NCBI RefSeq assembly: GCF_001307315.1
Contig: NZ_LGUC01000001.1
Span: forward strand, 1,798,001-1,862,000
Direction: 5' to 3'
DNA length: 64,000 nucleotides
DNA from: Halolamina pelagica
Lineage (GTDB): Archaea > Halobacteriota > Halobacteria > Halobacteriales > Haloferacaceae
The stretch's first letter is position 1, and each line of letters opens with the position of its first letter. Below the pieces are notes generated by a model. It searched no databases and had not been told where the DNA came from. It was given only the letters and a program-made list of their open reading frames with translations. This document shows positions 63,991 through 64,000 of the stretch, piece by piece. A program made the position numbers and the translations under genes.

Positions 63991-64000
63991 GGCCGGAGGT

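Overview
The window is a stretch of haloarchaeal chromosome (class Halobacteria; genus not resolved from sequence alone). The DNA is very GC-rich, the predicted proteins are rich in Asp and Glu, many genes carry TATA-like boxes 22-32 bp before the start codon as expected for leaderless transcripts, and the gene content is archaeal: TatA, TFB-like and Lrp/TRASH regulators, archaeal S-adenosylmethionine synthetase, archaeal CoaD, topoisomerase VI, and a type IV pilus ATPase/membrane-protein/pilin cluster. One tRNA gene is present (tRNA-Arg, CCT). I see no rRNA, CRISPR array, transposase or prophage.

Layout. 1-3444: partial MFS transporter, HD-domain phosphohydrolase, peroxiredoxin, tatA, tRNA-Arg, Lrp/TRASH regulator. 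3548-14209: type IV pilus-like operon (ATPase with a very long acidic tail, membrane platform protein, five pilin-like or hydrophobic-anchor proteins) followed by a winged-helix regulator. 14245-20709: coaD, TFB-like protein, thioesterase, DUF1508 protein, large FAD/Fe-S dehydrogenase, aminotransferase, DUF123 protein. 20785-28776: DUF1998-type helicase, then the chaperone group grpE-dnaK-dnaJ, interrupted between dnaK and dnaJ by a bacterial-type prolyl-tRNA synthetase gene. 28857-32297: cupin, a degenerate adenylate-forming protein, an acyl-CoA synthetase and a repeat-rich spacer. 32298-40608: the supercoiling block, gyrB-gyrA divergent from top6B-top6A across a 340-bp spacer. 40664-46402: serine hydrolase, small membrane protein, uridine phosphorylase, the overlapping operon hisC / nucleotide kinase / CDP-alcohol transferase, and an acidic protein of unknown function. 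46511-55667: hflX with an unusual structured region upstream, slyD-type FKBP, CYTH protein, S-adenosylmethionine synthetase, CNNM/CBS membrane protein, thiI, cysteine-synthase family enzyme, membrane protein. 55787-63990: two convergent thioredoxin-fold proteins, a glycosyltransferase-like membrane protein divergent from a Tat lipoprotein binding protein plus PAP2 phosphatase, and a type II NADH dehydrogenase.

A dominant property is data quality. About 37 reading-frame breaks affect roughly 20 genes, including essential ones (both topoisomerase VI subunits, prolyl-tRNA synthetase, coaD, hisC). Every break I resolved is cured by adding one base, nearly always at a short G or C run. I therefore read these as missing bases in the assembly, not pseudogenes, and annotate each affected gene as one CDS spanning the break.

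Most promising for follow-up: a roughly 99-nt region before hflX that can fold as a three-way junction (47904-48002); the ProRS insertion between dnaK and dnaJ, preceded by a 15-bp duplication of the dnaK tail and two strong hairpins; the gyrase/topoisomerase VI divergent control region; tandem 36-bp hairpin repeats before a thioredoxin gene; and an orphan binding protein coupled to a PAP2 phosphatase.
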